Shown: positions 63,491 through 64,000 of the stretch, piece by piece
Layout: each line of letters opens with the position of its first letter
Numbering within the stretch: the first letter of the stretch is position 1
Origin: Bacteroidota bacterium
Lineage (GTDB): Bacteria > Bacteroidota > Bacteroidia > Bacteroidales > SKPS01
Assembly: GCA_022709695.1 (NCBI GenBank)
Contig: JAKLII010000001.1
Location: 398,881 to 462,880, forward strand
Reading direction: 5' to 3'
Length of the DNA stretch: 64,000 nucleotides
Notes under the pieces: generated by a model
Seen by the model: only the letters and a program-made list of their open reading frames with translations
What the model was told of the DNA's origin: nothing
Database searches by the model: none
Made by a program: the position numbers and the translations under genes

Positions 63491-63501
63491 TATACGGAAA
63501 A
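63491..63501 (+). repeat. 11-bp direct repeat TATACGGAAAA, right copy
   Basis: Identical to 62219-62229. A related TATACGAG begins 21 nt further at 63512. Confidence 0.75.
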
Positions 63502-63511
63502 ACCGGGTCTA

Positions 63512-63526
63512 TATACGAGTTATAAC
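63512..63526. other. Candidate recombination core TATACGAGTTATAAC
   Basis: TATACGAG followed by the 8-bp palindrome GTTATAAC (63519-63526). It lies between recombinase and the next gene, 21 nt from the right direct repeat. The role is inferred from position only. Confidence 0.4.
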
Positions 63527-63564
63527 TAAGCCGCTGGACAGACCTCGGACAAAAAAGATTTGAC

Positions 63565-64000
63565 ATGACAACAGGCATTTCGGCCGACGACATAAAACTT
63601 TATTCGCAACAGTTTGACAATTTAAATCGACTTATAGGCAAGCGCATTGACAAAATTGAGTTTTATCTTAACGACACCGACAAAGACTTTACTGAAGTCG
63701 AAAACAAATATGGAAAAAGCCTTCTCAGTGGTATCGACATCAAAGTTGACAGTATTTATTATTCAATCGGTAATAGGTTCACAAACATCCATTATGGACT
63801 GACCATTACTCCCGGCAAGACAACAGAGTTTGAATTTATTGAAGATGAAAAGAAACCTTTGCCATATCCGTCAAAGCTCATCGGACAAATTATTACAAGC
63901 ATTGACATTTACTGGATGAAAATTCCTTTTGAAGGGACAATAGGTTTTTATCCGCAAGAAATTCTGATTAAGTCAAACGACAAGACCTTCCTCCTATCTT
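63565..64000 (+). CDS. Hypothetical protein, partial (runs off the window)
   Basis: An open frame from ATG 63565 to the window end with no stop, 145 codons. It begins MTTGISADDIKLYSQQFDNL and contains KIEFYLNDTDKDFTEVENKY and a tryptophan-bearing ITSIDIYWMKIPFEG segment. It is low in GC and acidic, without signal peptide or membrane segment, so it is probably cytoplasmic. I do not recognise the family. The outward promoter at 63401-63408 should drive it. Confidence 0.72.
   Translation, partial: MTTGISADDIKLYSQQFDNLNRLIGKRIDKIEFYLNDTDKDFTEVENKYGKSLLSGIDIKVDSIYYSIGNRFTNIHYGLTITPGKTTEFEFIEDEKKPLPYPSKLIGQIITSIDIYWMKIPFEGTIGFYPQEILIKSNDKTFLLS

Overview
The window is about 50% GC chromosomal DNA from a member of the Bacteroidota, most likely Bacteroidales. 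Supporting signs are several secreted proteins with type IX secretion (T9SS) C-terminal signals, a PorD-type T9SS component, a Bacteroidota-type omega subunit, a serine palmitoyltransferase-like enzyme, type B ribosomal protein L31, and many perfect matches to the Bacteroidota -7 promoter box TAnnTTTG. No rRNA, CRISPR array or prophage is visible. Genus cannot be assigned from the sequence alone.

Layout. 1-3.9 kb: leftward housekeeping run (DUF2520 protein, KdsC-like HAD phosphatase, UbiA-type prenyltransferase, Maf, SurE, start of a membrane protein). 4-8.6 kb: T9SS-exported Asp-box protein, flippase and glycosyltransferase. 8.7-12.1 kb: tRNA-His facing the bamD-rpoZ-coaBC-porD operon. 12.3-20.9 kb: serine palmitoyltransferase, secreted M14 carboxypeptidase, dapA, DUF6913 protein, lon, GlmU-family protein, L31. 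21-28.3 kb: large adhesin-like T9SS protein, LuxC-type acyl-CoA reductase, three envelope proteins. 28.4-32.2 kb: serC-serA-four-helix protein-DUF1015. 32.4-36.6 kb: tRNA-Leu, tig-clpP-clpX, DUF4294 protein. 37-41.8 kb: sugar transferase, lipoprotein, Gfo/Idh/MocA oxidoreductase, pcm, lipoprotein. 42-46.4 kb: BlaI repressor, BlaR1-type M56 protein with a TonB C-terminal domain, and a TonB-dependent receptor. 46.6-58.1 kb: big secreted proteins and envelope hydrolases.

The right end (58.1-64 kb) differs. Low-GC genes (a Crp/Fnr regulator with a two-cluster ferredoxin and a haem-binding-type membrane protein; an erythromycin-esterase-like enzyme) sit between copies of an intergenic repeat. Two repeat copies end in a perfect promoter box just ahead of the cargo gene. 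A tyrosine recombinase follows, bracketed by an 11-bp direct repeat, with an outward promoter abutting its stop codon and a low-GC open frame running off the window. This is the best candidate for an uncharacterised gene-capture platform, but only its first unit is visible.

The best-defined regulatory site is upstream of blaI: three dyads of identical 6-4-6 geometry placed over the -35, the spacer and the 5' leader of the blaI promoter. Several genes also have the -7 box only 4-5 nt before the start codon, which predicts leaderless mRNAs. Base composition statements are by eye; no search or computation was run.
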